Below, piece by piece: positions 1-10,831 of a DNA stretch of 64,000 nucleotides; position 1 is the stretch's first letter; each line of letters opens with the position of its first letter. This DNA is from Actinernus sp. WN-2022 (Eukaryota > Cnidaria > Anthozoa > Actiniaria > Actinernidae): positions 1,302,001 to 1,366,000 of the forward strand of contig JAOWCC010000569.1 of the NCBI GenBank assembly GCA_030867875.1. Reading direction: 5' to 3'. A program made the translations under genes and the position numbers. The notes under the pieces are model-generated. The model searched no databases. It saw only the letters and a program-made list of their open reading frames with translations, and was not told where the DNA came from.

Positions 1-565
1 AAAAAAAATGAAGGAAAAAAAATACACCAGCTCAATTGGCTCACCAAAAGCTATCTTTGGACAAAATATGACCAACCTCGATTTTCGACTGATGTGCCAC
101 ATTCTTTTCATTTCACCTGGCGATCAAAAAAATTCACTCTTAAAGCGACTTTGTGCGATTTAAGGTGACCTAAGGCGACTTTAGGACCCGCAGTAGGACT
201 AAAGGGGCTTGTTATTCAGAAAGAGACATTTGGAACCTTTGATTCTCATGCTTTTAGTCATTTTAATAAATCACAAATAAATAAATAAATAAATTAATTA
301 AATTAATACTTTCAGTAATTAAAACAAATAATAATAATAATAAAAATTCAAACATAAATCATAATATATAAAAAAATGACCAAAAACTAGCAAACGTTTG
401 ATCTTCTTCCTAACTAGAAATCATCATCATGAATGTATCGGGTGGCGGTGATGACAACCAAATTTGAAACTTCGATGAGAATGATGAGAATGTAATCCAA
501 CAGATGTGTGTGGTAGAAGAGACAACTCCTAAACGACCATGGGTCAAAACAATGGATGCACTGTG
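1..565. other. AT-rich intergenic DNA
   Basis: No gene is supported here. The stretch is AT-rich with short (aat)n and (aaat)n tracts around 280-345. Short open frames in it have no recognisable content. Confidence 0.6.
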
Positions 566-945
566 TAATAATAATATTAATAATAATAATGGACATATTT
601 ATATAGCGCCATATTACCACAGTCTCATGGCGCTTTACATATTACTGACATATCCCGCCAGTGAATTATTTCGGACTGCTTTACGGCGCTAATAGCTGCC
701 ACGCAGTTTACAATGTTGAGTGTGTGGTTAGTGCAATGGCCAGGCTGCTGTACCGGGTGACAATCCCTGCTCTTTTTCGAGTAGTACAACAGGTTCTTTC
801 ACGTCCCCTTCAAATACTGATTAGAAGTAGAAGGAGACAAGGCCAACGGCTTATAAACGTCCCTGCCCAAGGACGCGGCCGGGATTCGAACCCCCGGCCT
901 CCCCCACTCTAGACCGTGCTCTACCAACTGAGCTAACCAGTGAGG
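566..945 (-). mobile_element. tRNA-derived SINE
   Basis: Read on the minus strand, the segment starts with a tRNA-like head (about 860-945) holding a good A box (TTAGCTCAGTTGG) and a perfect B box (GGTTCGAATCC), the internal RNA polymerase III promoter. The acceptor strands do not pair, so it is not a working tRNA gene. The body runs to lower coordinates through a 'tatagcgc ... gcgctttaca' segment that I associate with invertebrate SINE bodies, and ends in an (ATT)n-type tail at about 566-590, as expected for a LINE-mobilised SINE. The 3' boundary is approximate. Confidence 0.6.
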
Positions 946-1002
946 TGTACCTTAAATAATAACTTGGAAAAAGAGGAGGAAGAACTTAAGAAGCAGAAAG
1001 CA

Positions 1003-2080
1003 GTAATCGTTAAAAGACTAATTGCAATAGTAAAACAAAAAGAATAAAATAAAATTAAGAAGCATAGCCAGATGTGCCCATTGTGAACAACAAATAGTAA
1101 TTTATTGTTGTCATATTGTATTATATTTTTCTTTTCATGGTCCAGTTATACTAGATTCTATTATGGATACATCAAATTTTCGGAAAAGACATATCAATAT
1201 AACTTGTGACTTGTGATAATAATAAACAAACTTTTTGACGTATTGCATGTTAAGTCATCCCTTGGTTCTAAGTAATCGTTAAAAGACTAATTGCAATAGT
1301 AAAACAAAAAGTAGAAAATAAAATTAAGAAGCATAGCCAGATGTGCCCATTGTGAACAACAAATAGTAATTTATTGTTGTCATATTGTATTATATTTTTC
1401 TTTCCATGGTCCAGTTATACTAGTTTCTATTATGGATACATCAAATTTTCTGAAAAGACATATCAATATAACTTGTGACTTATGATAATAATAATAATAA
1501 ACAAACTTTTTGACGTATTGCATGTTAAGTCATCCCTTGGTTCTAAGTAATCGTTAAAAGTCTAATTGCAATAGTAAAACAAAAAGAAGAAAATAAAATT
1601 GAGAAGCATAGCCAGATGTGCCCATTGTGAACAACAAATAGTAATTTATTGTTGTCATATTGTATTATATTTTTCTTTCCATGGTCCAGTTATACTAGTT
1701 TCTATTATGGATACATCAAATTTTCTGAAAAGACATCAATATAACTTGTGACTTATGATAATAATAAACAAACTTTTTGACGTATTGCATGTTAAGTCAT
1801 CCCTTGGTTCTAAGTAATCGTTAAAAGACTAATTGCAATAGTAAAACAAAAAGAAGAAAATAAAATTAAGAAGCATAGCCAGATGTGCCCATTGTGAACA
1901 ACAAATAGTAATTTATTGTTGTCATATTGTATTATATTTTTCTTTCCATGGTCCAGTTATACTAGTTTCTATTATGGATACATCAAATTTTCTGAAAAGA
2001 CATCAATATAACTTGTGACTAATGATAATAATAAACAAACTTTTTGACGTATTGCATGTTAAGTCATCCCTTGGTTCTGA
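1003..2080. repeat. Tandem array, four ~270-bp units
   Basis: Four head-to-tail copies start with GTAATCGTTAAAAG at about 1003, 1272, 1547 and 1814 and end with ATCCCTTGGTTCT; unit lengths are 269, 275, 267 and 267 bases. Copies differ by a few substitutions and by the number of AAT units before ACAAACTTTTTGACG. No conserved reading frame is seen, so this is a satellite-like array. Confidence 0.9.
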
Positions 2081-2659
2081 GTCGGACACAATCAGTTATA
2101 TTACAAAATCAAACGAACAACGGCAAAGGCAGTATTGTGTTGCATGATCTAAAATAGCCAAAAATTAATCAACTATTTTATCGAGTGGCAATAGTTGAGA
2201 CAGGAAACTGCATAAATTAGAGATTTAACGACCAGATGGATTGTAAACACATTTATATCAATCAAAAGTTATTATGAACTCAGTAGAGATCTGGTTGAAA
2301 AGTATATTAATTTGATGCTTTCAAATATCAAAATTCCGCGAAAAACAGAAAAAAATGCTGTTTCTTAGTCATTAGACACCAGCAATTTTAAATAAAGCTG
2401 GAATATTTGTACGCACAGTGATTATTATAGAACACACAGTGCAACCATTCAGCAGCTGCCTGATTCATCAACAGTGCATCATCAATTAACTTACAAACTT
2501 GTAGCCACAAAGAGCCAGTTAAGCTGAAGCGTGATTGGCTCCTGGTGAGATAAAAGCGAGTGGGTTTATTCCAACCATGAACTGTGCCGATAGCGTTAGC
2601 TGCTAAGCACGAAACTAAGAAGACATCAAAACCAACCAGAAAATCCACCAACATACGAT
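2081..2659. other. 5' flank of the GPCR gene
   Basis: No separate gene is seen. The segment should hold promoter and 5' untranslated sequence of the GPCR, but I cannot point to a convincing TATA box. Minus-strand open frames reaching into the GPCR are antisense shadows. Confidence 0.5.
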
Positions 2660-3643
2660 ATGGAGAGGTTAGCCAGAGAGCTCTTGTCCAGGAATTTGGC
2701 AACGATAGTTTCAGAATCAACCATGATGTTGTTGGTGATGTGCGTGGCACTTGTCGGTAATACTTTGGTCCTCTTCGCCGTGTGGAGAAACTCAAGTCTT
2801 CGCACCATAACCAACATCTTCGTCGTCTCTTTAGCTTTTACTGACATTCTGGTAGCTCTGCTAGGCATGCCGTTTACTTTGACAACTCTCATTCTCGGGA
2901 GGGCGATTTCAAGCCAAGCCTTGTGTGTAAGCCTGGGATTTTGTATTATTACAGTGGGCCTGACGTCTATACAAACCATGGCACTGATTGCTGTGAGTCG
3001 TTATTTCTGCGCCGTCAAATCGGCGAAATACCAACAAATCTTCAAACCTCGCCGCACCTTGCTCTTTACGCTCATCCCATGGCTGGTGTCGCTAACCGTA
3101 GGAGCAACACCTCCACTATTTTTTGATGGTTATAGTTTTCACCCAGGAAAAACCATGTGTTTTCACAACAACAGCATTCCCTACTCAAGGTTCATTCTGA
3201 CTGCAATTGTATGGTCTTGTTTTGCCATCGTGACATTTTGTTATGCTGCGGTGTTCAGAAAAGTGTCCCAAACAAACAAGGTGTTTGCAGTACAACAGAA
3301 CAACTCAGATCAGCTTCGTGCCCACGTGCGAGAAACCAATGTCACAAAGCTCATGGTTGCTGTGTTTCTGGGTTTTTTCTGTTGCTGGATTCCTATCGGC
3401 ATTGCATTAGGGATCGACAATATGGACAACGAGTCACAACTTCCACGACAGGTCTACTTAATGACTACATTCGTGGCCTACATCTCCAGCATGATCAACC
3501 CAATCATATATGGAGTTGGTAACAGAGCATTCAGGCGCGAGTTCAAGAAGATGTTGAAGGGGATTGTTTGTTGGAAGTATTGCTGTAAGACGAAAAACCC
3601 AGTTATTGCTATTGCACCACCAAGAAATGACGCTAACAACTAA
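2660..3643 (+). CDS. Class A (rhodopsin-like) G protein-coupled receptor
   Basis: A 327-residue intronless seven-transmembrane receptor, predicted to sit in the plasma membrane and couple an extracellular ligand to heterotrimeric G proteins. Class A landmarks are in order: GN in TM1 (residues 33-34), LAxxD in TM2 (58-62), Cys89 at the top of TM3 and Cys167 in the second extracellular loop (the conserved disulfide), W141 in TM4, CWIP in TM6 (242-245) and NPIIY in TM7 (280-284), followed by a basic amphipathic helix 8 and a short Cys-rich tail. The DRY motif at the end of TM3 is SRY (113-115), so its acidic residue is missing. The first ATG gives a short extracellular N-terminus, usual for amine/melatonin-like receptors. 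The ligand cannot be assigned; cnidarians have large intronless families of such orphan receptors. Confidence 0.9.
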   Translation: MERLARELLSRNLATIVSESTMMLLVMCVALVGNTLVLFAVWRNSSLRTITNIFVVSLAFTDILVALLGMPFTLTTLILGRAISSQALCVSLGFCIITVGLTSIQTMALIAVSRYFCAVKSAKYQQIFKPRRTLLFTLIPWLVSLTVGATPPLFFDGYSFHPGKTMCFHNNSIPYSRFILTAIVWSCFAIVTFCYAAVFRKVSQTNKVFAVQQNNSDQLRAHVRETNVTKLMVAVFLGFFCCWIPIGIALGIDNMDNESQLPRQVYLMTTFVAYISSMINPIIYGVGNRAFRREFKKMLKGIVCWKYCCKTKNPVIAIAPPRNDANN

Positions 3644-4090
3644 AACAAGACTTTGTTTAGTAGATCTGAGAACATGTTTTGGATGAGTACGGTATGTGTA
3701 AATATCTGACTGCTGAAGGAGGATATTACCATCTTCCCGTCATGCATTGCGTGTAAACTATATTATCAACCGTTGGGCCCCCGCAAACGAATCATTTCAA
3801 GATGGACGGCCATACAGTTGACATGACGCCACGAGGAGCTTAGCTCGACTCGTATGACGTCAGCAGATAATTAGATTATAGAGCAAAATATTTCATCGAC
3901 AACTGTAAACACGAGCACAGCGTGATTGTGAATGTGCCGTTGTGGTTTACCTATCTCTCAACACATTTAACTGGTAATTAAACTTTTATATAATTGTAAT
4001 AAGATTTTTGTTAATGCCTTGCCAGAGTGTCTATTTTGACACTATTTTGTGCCCTTCGTTTAGTTATTTGGTCCATGTACATGTATTAGT
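3644..4090. other. 3' flank of the GPCR gene
   Basis: Probably the 3' untranslated region and intergenic DNA. No gene, clear poly(A) signal or repeat boundary is recognised. Confidence 0.4.
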
Positions 4091-4515
4091 ATGTCTGCTA
4101 TCACACCAGAACAACTGTCCGCTATTCTTGATAAAAGGCTAGAAGAGAAGTTGGCTCCATTAACCTCAACAGTAGCTTCGCTGAGAACGTCACTCGATGA
4201 TGTGATCAAACATGTGAATTCGTTGATGCGAAATACGATGAGTTTCTAAACAAAAGGAAGACCGCCGATGATGAAAGGAGAACCCTCTGGACTGAAAATA
4301 AGATCTTGAAATCAGCAGTCCAGACCATGGAGAAGCAGCTTCGCTCTCATTTGGCAGAAAGCAATGAGAATAATCAATACGATCGAAGGGAATGTCTCGA
4401 AGTAAAGGGGATCCCACAACCTGCCGTTCCATCCGAGGAAAGCACGGATGATATAATCAAAGAGGTTGGGAAGTTGATAGGAATGGACATTACTGATAAG
4501 GCTTTTATCTACAGG
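4091..4515 (+). pseudogene. LINE ORF1-like relic (coiled coil plus RRM start)
   Basis: From the ATG at 4091 a heptad-rich helical stretch runs about 50 codons to a stop; the homologous sequence continues in another frame from about 4230. That second frame has more coiled coil followed by YDRRECLEVKGIP, matching the 'RRENLxxxGIP' strand that opens the RNA-binding domain of ORF1 proteins of L1-like non-LTR retrotransposons. The match ends near 4515 where unrelated sequence begins, so the copy is both frameshifted and 3' truncated. A related, more complete copy lies at 62840-63593. Confidence 0.6.
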
Positions 4516-4682
4516 TTTTATTCGTTTATTCACCCCAGGCCCCTCTTAACTCTCTTTCGAGCCTCTGGAACCCAGGGTACTGGCCCTGCGAAATGAAGCT
4601 AAAAATTGCTAGGATTTTCCTAGTGTAGAGATACTTCCGTCCCTATAAAAAAAACACCTAAAAAGCTTCCCCTTTTATGTTC

Positions 4683-5346
4683 TAAGGCCCGATTCAAACG
4701 TCGAACTTTTCATGTGCCGAAATTAATTAGAATAAATTCAGTCCCCAACTGAATGAGCTACGAAATCGTCGAATGAATCGTGCTGTTTCCCAACAGTGCA
4801 GTAATAGACCAATTCGCGGTTAATTCCGACATTTTGAAAGGAGTGCAAACATGGCGCAAAATGTGAAGGATGTAGCTGTGTTGAGAAGCATGCATGTATG
4901 TAAAACTGAAAACACGATTGCACGCTTCCCAGCACAGCTACATCCCTCAAATATTGATCAGTTAATATTTTACCTGGTATCTTAAGTTTGCAGACAGTGA
5001 ATATTTCAGAAATTCGATTTACGGAAGATATTTGGCATCGGATTCCATACAAACACTGTATTTCGCGCCATGTTTGCACCCCTTTCACGATTCATTCGAC
5101 GACTTCGTAGCTCATTCAGTTGGGGACGCTCACATGTCCAGTTGTCATCTTAGGCCCGATTGAAACGTCGAACATTTTATGCACCGAACGCAATTGAGAC
5201 AAAATATATTTGTGAATATTTCAGTGAATATTTCAGAAATTCGATTTACAGAAAATATTTGGCATCGGATTCCATAGAAACACTGTAATTCGCGCCATGT
5301 TTGCACCCCTTTCAAAACGTCGGAATTAACCGCGACCTACTGGTCT
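4683..5346. repeat. Nested Harbinger-like MITE fragments with inverted repeat
   Basis: A 42-bp inverted repeat (4741-4782 against 5086-5127, one mismatch) begins GTCCCCAACTGAATGAGC. It is bracketed by two same-orientation copies of a terminus GGCCCGATTxAAACGTCGAAC, at 4686 after TAA and at 5153 after TTA, which resembles a PIF/Harbinger terminus with a 3-bp TWA target. A second copy of the right arm (about 5222-5346) pairs with 4803-4858. The nesting suggests repeated insertion of related short elements. No coding content is seen. Confidence 0.6.
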
Positions 5347-5797
5347 ATTCAAAGCCATTGGTCACCGGCGCGGTAGTTATCGATCGTCAGTTATTGAAGT
5401 AGAGGCAAAGGTTCCCACTCCGGTTCCTGAAAATGACAGTAATCGTTGAAATCATATAAGCTTACTTTCGGCAAAAAGTGTCTATGTAACTTTATGTTTA
5501 AGCTCCATAAATATCATTGCGCATATAAAACACGAATATAAATAACAACCAAACACCTCAAACGTACTCGAACTACCGTCTAAATGAATATGGTTTTATC
5601 TACGTCTTTTATGCAGAAGGTGTCGTGAAATACGTATGTCAGGTAGATGCTTCTCGAATTTAAGGTATGTTTAGCACTGATTGTAATACGTAAGATGGTA
5701 AAAGCATGAGGTGATATGTATGTAACTTCGATCGTTGAAGTTCACAAAATGGCGCGTTTTCAACGTTGCATTTTTTGCTGAAAACGTAGTCATATTA
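5347..5797. other. Intergenic, no feature recognised
   Basis: No gene, RNA or repeat boundary recognised. Confidence 0.4.
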
Positions 5798-6349
5798 CAG
5801 TGGCGTCTACGAATAACTGTTTCAGCGGTATTGACCCGAACGCATTACTTCGATGTACTGAAGCGCCATTGAAACCATCATTCTTGTATGACACCGACAG
5901 CCTCTTAAACAAGCACGACTAAATTAGATACACAGTTTGAATAGCGCTAAATAGCCCACTTCCGAGATATGCCTCACTGCCTACGTACAAAGGAATCAAT
6001 ACAAGGCTCCGTGCATAATGCTCAGTCGTTCGTGACAAACTACAGAAGTGCTGTAGTCTTGTCATAAACGACTAAGCATTATGCACGGAGCCTCGTATTG
6101 ATTCCTTTGTATGTAGGAAGTGAGGCATATCTTGGAAGTGGGCTATTGCTGGCTTTCACTTGACGTCATAGCTGCCATGTTGGTTCCCTTAAACAATAGT
6201 TCCTCGTTAGCTTCTTTTGTTGGGGCACCAACATGGCCGCCATGCCCTTTGTCATTTGAATCTCTGGGGATTGAGTGAAAACCAACAATTACATCCAACT
6301 GAGGCGTTCGGGTCAATACCGCTGAAACTGCTATTCGTAGACGCCACTG
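5798..6349. mobile_element. MITE-like foldback with ~46-bp terminal inverted repeats
   Basis: The ends CAGTGGCGTCTACGAATA and its reverse complement are inverted over about 46 bp (5798-5843 against 6303-6349). A second strong inverted repeat lies inside (about 5950-6040 against 6060-6147), so most of the element can fold into a long hairpin. There is no transposase. I do not see a clear target duplication; CAG-type ends are compatible with a hAT-type MITE, but this is a guess. Confidence 0.7.
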
Positions 6350-7747
6350 AACTATCAGCCGTTGGATACAATCGTCTTATACGGCTATTCATTAGCTGAA
6401 TTTTGATGATATTGTCCTTTTGACTCTACGAGTTTAACTTTCAAAGGATAAATTCATAACACACAATAGCAAATAAGCAAGTCACGGGTGACATACAAAA
6501 ATAAAACTATATAAATTTAGTTCTTTTAAAGTTCCAATGAAATGAGAAAATCGACCCCGTTTTTATTTGATGACATTATAGGCTTCCTTTAGCCTTTTTG
6601 TGCAATTAAAAATCAATTTGGAGAGCAAGAACATAATTTTATTTCGAATCGATGTCAGGCATAAATTGACAAAATCAGGCGGTTAAAGAGATATGCGTGA
6701 CGTCACTGGGTCTGCACATTTATATTCACAAAAGTAAAAATATGGCCGACTGCAAGGCTTCTGTTAGAAAAATTATGGCCATCTTCAATGTTCTCAAAGT
6801 AATACAATATTGAAAACGAAAATTGGTCAAAAATGCACTTATTTTGTAGTATTTATGGAGACGAACCCAGTGACGTCATGCATGTGATTATTGCCAATTA
6901 TTCTGAAGACAGAAGGCTGGCGAGGCGGCAGAACATAGAGACAGACAGAAACACTATGAAATGTGTAATGATGGAAAGATTTACGTCACAATAAAATCAC
7001 GTGCACCGCGTGCATTTCACGTGGTTTACGGTTGTTTAGCCAATCAGAGCACAAGTTGAGTTTTGCCAGTCATTTTACTGACGTAATCAGTAATTTTTCT
7101 GCATGCAGTGACCTCAAAGTCAACTGATTGCGGTGTTGGAGTGTCTTCGTATTGGACTTGTGTCTCTATCAATTCCAATCCCACCCCCCACCGGTATTTG
7201 TCGGGATTTTGTCATTTCTTTCCAATAACACCGCAATTGCCTCACCCAGAGGCAAGTATAGCGAACGCGCCCAATTTCTTCGCCGTTTCAAAGCCACATT
7301 TCGCCACTTTTCTTTATTAAAGTAATGCACTACTCACCTTCAAACACTTTCGTAAGTGCCCCCAATCCCACACTCACTAGCCAGTTCCCAACAAACTGCA
7401 GACTTCACTCCGACACAGGGAAATTCCTAACGCCATATTTCACGGATGACTTTTCCGCCGCTTTTGATCGATGAAGCAAGCACGTGTTGATCAGTTGAGC
7501 AAAACAAAACAAATATAGGGGAGAGTGGGTTTATTTTTTGACAAATACCCCGGGCCCGTGCTGACGCAAAACAAATGCCCCATCCCAGGGAGAGATAGGT
7601 TGTCAAATACCCCATCTTGCCCTGGGGGAGATGGGAGATGGGCGGGCTTGGAATTGATAGAGATATTGTGATAGAAGGCGGTGAGTATTTTATGTTTGTT
7701 ATTCTCTTTGTTTTATGTTATAAAAAAACCTGGGTACTGATACCTAA
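6350..7747. other. Intergenic, no gene supported
   Basis: Several short open frames (for example around 7108-7325 and 7427-7615 minus) lack recognisable domains and are judged spurious. Confidence 0.5.
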
Positions 7748-8070
7748 TAAATTCGAAGAAAAAAGTAACGTCTGCTTACCCGAGCGCTTAATTAGTTTCC
7801 AATATGCAAGCACGACGTCACAGGTTTGTTTTATTTTTCTGTCCAATCAAAGCCATTGTTAGAATTTTAGTGAATTGGCGCGCCAGTGAACACTCTCCTA
7901 TGATTGGTCAATGGCAAATGTATTGTCTGAATTCCTTTTAAATGTAACATACGTCACTTTCCAGGATATGGAAGGTAAAATCTGATTGGTCCATAACACA
8001 ATGAGGTGTGCATATTGGAAACTAACTAAGCGCTCGGGTAAGCAAAAGTTACTTTTTTCTTCGAATTTTA
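7748..8070. mobile_element. Short inverted-repeat element (family also at 39.2 kb)
   Basis: About 60 bp starting AAATTCGAAGAAAAAAGTAA (7749-7808) is repeated inverted at about 8010-8070. The same arm, including an outer part resembling 8071-8116, occurs again at about 39190-39310, so this is a dispersed family. No coding content. Confidence 0.7.
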
Positions 8071-8519
8071 TATGAGAGTGAAAAAATACGTCTGCATAGC
8101 AGCCTAACTGATACCTGGAGTGGAGTATTCTCAATCAAACCAGCGAGTATTTGAACCGGCGTTTTATTTAAAACATAACGTTTTAATTGAATTTATAGGG
8201 AATGTATGTGGACTACGTTAAGGGCCCATTGACATATTCCGTTGCTACGCAACACCGTTGCTGTGCTCGCAGAAGCAGATGCGATTTTGACTTCCGGTTT
8301 ACGCTAGCCTGAGAGCCGATATGAGTCGGCTATTAGGTCAGGCTAGTTTTATGCGTGTCCACCGCCACCCGATAGTTTTAATACATACACAAAATTAGGG
8401 CCAGTTAATGAGGATTGTACACAGTTTTCCAAGTTATGAATAAAACAATTAAATTACAGACAACTGATATGAAACATTGACCTGCAGTTATTCTCGTTGG
8501 CACTTTACCGATAGGTATA
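8071..8519. other. Left flank of the Polinton
   Basis: Contains the outer part of the preceding repeat up to about 8116; nothing else is recognised. Confidence 0.4.
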
Positions 8520-8525
8520 ACTAGT
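8520..8525. repeat. Left target-site duplication (ACTAGT)
   Basis: Six bases ACTAGT directly before the left terminus, matching 25043-25048. Because the hexamer is palindromic it also looks like an extension of the inverted repeats. Confidence 0.75.
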
Positions 8526-8898
8526 AGTAGTTAGACAGGTCACGTTGGGGACAATCTCTGGCTCCTGATTGGCCGAGACAGGGGGCGGAGCCTAAAACGA
8601 CGCCATTACGCACGTGGCGTCCCAAAATGACGTCACAGCACGGGGCGCCGCCGTTTGGCGGCCAAAGCCAGGCGTGGGATTGGTCGGAAGTTTAGAATGA
8701 CGTCACAGCACGGGGCGCCGCCAAACAGCGGGGGGCCCCCAAGGGAGGCTGGACCGGAGCCGCCGTCTGGGGCGAAGGGGGATTTGGAGGCCCAAGCCAG
8801 GCCTGGGAGTGGTCGGGCCGTGTCGGGCGTTCGGGAGGGGTTCGGCGGACCGTCGGGGGAGGACCAGGGCGGGGATTGGTCGGTGGAGTAGCCCGGGG
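8526..8898 (+). repeat. Left terminal inverted repeat
   Basis: Pairs with the reverse complement of 24670-25042 with about 20 differences by eye, most of them clustered around 8750-8775. It is very GC-rich and contains two internal copies of an AATGACGTCACAGCACGGGG block with a CRE-like TGACGTCA core. A second short homologous block lies farther in (9296-9375 against 24436-24514). Confidence 0.93.
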
Positions 8899-8900
8899 CG

Positions 8901-8906
8901 TATAAG
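8901..8906 (+). promoter_or_regulatory. TATA-like box for the first Polinton ORF
   Basis: TATAAG directly inside the left inverted repeat and about 100 bases before the ATG at 9006. The same GTATAAG sequence precedes the integrase (9540), which supports a shared promoter element. This is inferred from sequence only. Confidence 0.4.
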
Positions 8907-9005
8907 AAAGTGAACCCTCCTCTGTAAATTTAGTATGAACCCCTACGTGCTTTTGTAGGTCTTACGCCAAAACCGTCCAAGGATTAGTTGAGACGACACT
9001 TTCCA

Positions 9006-9461
9006 ATGGAAGAACAAGCACTGAGATGGGCAGTGGATATCCGCTTTGACAATTGTCTGAAAAGTGCCGAGTACTTCATGGATATGGATAAGTTGACCGC
9101 AAAGCTGGAGAAGGAAAGAAGCCCAACTACAGAAAAGTACTATGAATTGCTATGTAAAATGGATTTCAAGGCTATGCAGGAAGGTTTGAACCACAAGCAA
9201 TACCTGCAAAAGTACGAGAAACAAGCCTACGCTGGAATATATCTAGGGTCCCCCCGCCCACCCCCCTGGGGACAGCCCGGAATCAGTCCCACGCGGAACC
9301 AAGAAGACCTAGATTTTGGGGACAAACCGGACCCCCGGGATTTTTTACCCTGGGGATCGGAAGCACCCCTATGTAATTCTAGGTGTCCTTTCAACCAAAA
9401 ACAGAAAAAGAAAACTATATACCTGTTTACAAGGCCAACCGTAGAGAATGAGAAAGAATAG
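9006..9461 (+). CDS. Polinton ORF of unknown function, left arm
   Basis: A 151-residue protein from the first ATG of the open frame; upstream in-frame codons include only a TTG. Residues 1-80 are mostly helical and charged with no recognised domain; residues ~82-125 are Pro/Gly-rich and contain NQEDLDFGDKP, which has an in-frame counterpart in the right arm because this part lies in an inner piece of the terminal repeat. The C-terminus is Lys-rich. A TATA-like box (8901) and an AATAAA signal 17 bases after the stop suggest an independent transcription unit. The function is not known; a left-end accessory or regulatory role is only a guess. Confidence 0.55.
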   Translation: MEEQALRWAVDIRFDNCLKSAEYFMDMDKLTAKLEKERSPTTEKYYELLCKMDFKAMQEGLNHKQYLQKYEKQAYAGIYLGSPRPPPWGQPGISPTRNQEDLDFGDKPDPRDFLPWGSEAPLCNSRCPFNQKQKKKTIYLFTRPTVENEKE

Positions 9462-9478
9462 CCGAAGCTAGAAAAAAC

Positions 9479-9484
9479 AATAAA
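9479..9484 (+). terminator. Poly(A) signal of the first Polinton ORF
   Basis: AATAAA 17 bases after the stop codon at 9461. Confidence 0.5.
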
Positions 9485-9539
9485 ACATTCAAGAGGAACA
9501 ACGTGGGGTGTCTGTTGTCTCTTTCCTAGGGGGAAAAAG

Positions 9540-9545
9540 TATAAG
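9540..9545 (+). promoter_or_regulatory. TATA-like box for the integrase
   Basis: TATAAG in the context AAAAAGTATAAGGG, about 160 bases before the integrase ATG. It matches the box at 8901. Confidence 0.4.
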
Positions 9546-9702
9546 GGAGGTGCCGCGCGCTAGGCTCGGGGAGAGTACAGAATGCCTTGCGGTGGAGGAG
9601 GAGGTCCGTCCCTCAAGTGCCATGGTATTTTGAAACGTGTCCGTTGTCTCTTGGCGTGTTGCGGAGGAAAAGTGATTATCCAGGGCTCTCATTTTGAGGA
9701 TT

Positions 9703-10821
9703 ATGGGGCGCAAGAAGGAGAAGAAAAAGAATCCTTCCGCGCTGCTCGAGGCGTTGTATTACGACCCCAGCAGCCCTGCTGCCTTTGGGGGTGCTGCCCG
9801 TCTGGTGAAAGCGGCTAGCGAAGTGGGGGTGACGCGCACCACCACTTTAGCCTGGCTGAAAAAACAATTGACCTTTACGTTGCACCGACCTTTTCGAAAA
9901 AAAATTCTGCGAGGGCGCGTGCGCGTGCTGGCCCTGGACGAACAGTGGCAGGCGGATCTGGTGGACATGCAAGCCACGAGCACCTTTAACAAGGGCACCA
10001 AACACATTTTGACCATCATCGATGTGTTGTCCAAGTACGCGTGGGCGGTCCCCCTGAAGAACAAGACGGGGGAGGAATTGGTGCGCGCCTTTACCCAAGT
10101 GTTTCGCGAACGGAAACCGTTGCGGTTACAGACCGATGCCGGGACAGAATTTACCAACCGCAAGTTCCAGGCCTTTTTAAAAAAGAATGACGTGGCCTTT
10201 TTCGTCACGTACAACGAGACCAAAGCCCAGATTGCCGAGCGGTTCAACCGGACGCTCAAGGGACGCATGTACAAATATTTCACGGCCACCGGGAAGAAAG
10301 AGTATTTGAAAGTCCTCCCTCAATTGGTGCTCGGGTACAACCGAGCCGTTCACAGCAGCATTCGACGCGCCCCCATCACCGTCACGCCCTTCAACGACCA
10401 CGAGGTGCGGGCCATCTTGTACCGGGAAAAGCAGCCGCTAAAGAGGAAACCGTAGAAACCGCTGTACCGTCCCGGCGACACGGTACGGATTAGCAAGACC
10501 AAAGGCCATTTTGAGAAAAGCTATCTGGCCAACTGGTCGGAGGAAGTGTTCACGGTGATAAAACGGCTGGACTACCGCACCCCTCCCGTCTACCGGTTGG
10601 AGGACTTGAGCGGGGAGGCGTTGCGGGGAACGTTTTACGAAAGCGAGATGACGCCGGTGGCCGTGGAAAAAGAAAGTCTCTTTATCATCGAAAAGGTGTT
10701 GCAACGCCGCCCCGGCAAGAAGAAGAACCAGGAAGAAGTCTTGGTGAAATGGGAAGGGTACCCCGCTAAATTTAACAGCTGGGTCCCGGTCACTCAGCTC
10801 CAGACCCAAACGTATGGGTGA
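9703..10821 (+). pseudogene. Retroviral-type integrase with chromodomain, interrupted by TAG
   Basis: This gene would insert the element by strand transfer. Translation from the ATG at 9703 gives a basic N-terminus, a helix-turn-helix-like segment (TRTTTLAWLKKQ) and an RNase H-fold rve core with the DDE triad: D85 (WQADLVDM), D145 (LQTDAGTEF) and E179 (IAERFNRTLKGRM), spacing DD33E. The open frame ends at a TAG at 10453-10455, directly after the core. The same frame continues with the Polinton integrase C-terminal SH3-like segment (PGDTVRISK, GTFYESEM) and a chromodomain (VLVKWEGYP...NSWVP) up to the TGA at 10819-10821. The lesion therefore looks like one amber codon within an otherwise normal gene. 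A two-protein arrangement or readthrough is possible but unsupported. An AATAAA follows at 10832. Confidence 0.9.
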
Positions 10822-10831
10822 AAGAAAAAGA

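Noticed and set aside
860..945. Functional tRNA gene on the minus strand
   Set aside because: The A and B boxes are good but the acceptor stem does not pair and a SINE body follows.
7427..7862. Short genes around 7.4-7.9 kb
   Set aside because: Low complexity frames overlapping a dispersed repeat; no recognisable protein.
8655..8891. 78-codon open frame in the left terminal repeat, mirrored at 24356-24913 on the minus strand
   Set aside because: Both begin with TTG and have no suitable ATG; the long frames follow from extreme GC content. Kept only as an observation on the arms.
9759..10289. Long minus-strand frame antisense to the integrase
   Set aside because: Shadow of a GC-rich gene; no domain, and the plus strand carries the catalytic motifs.
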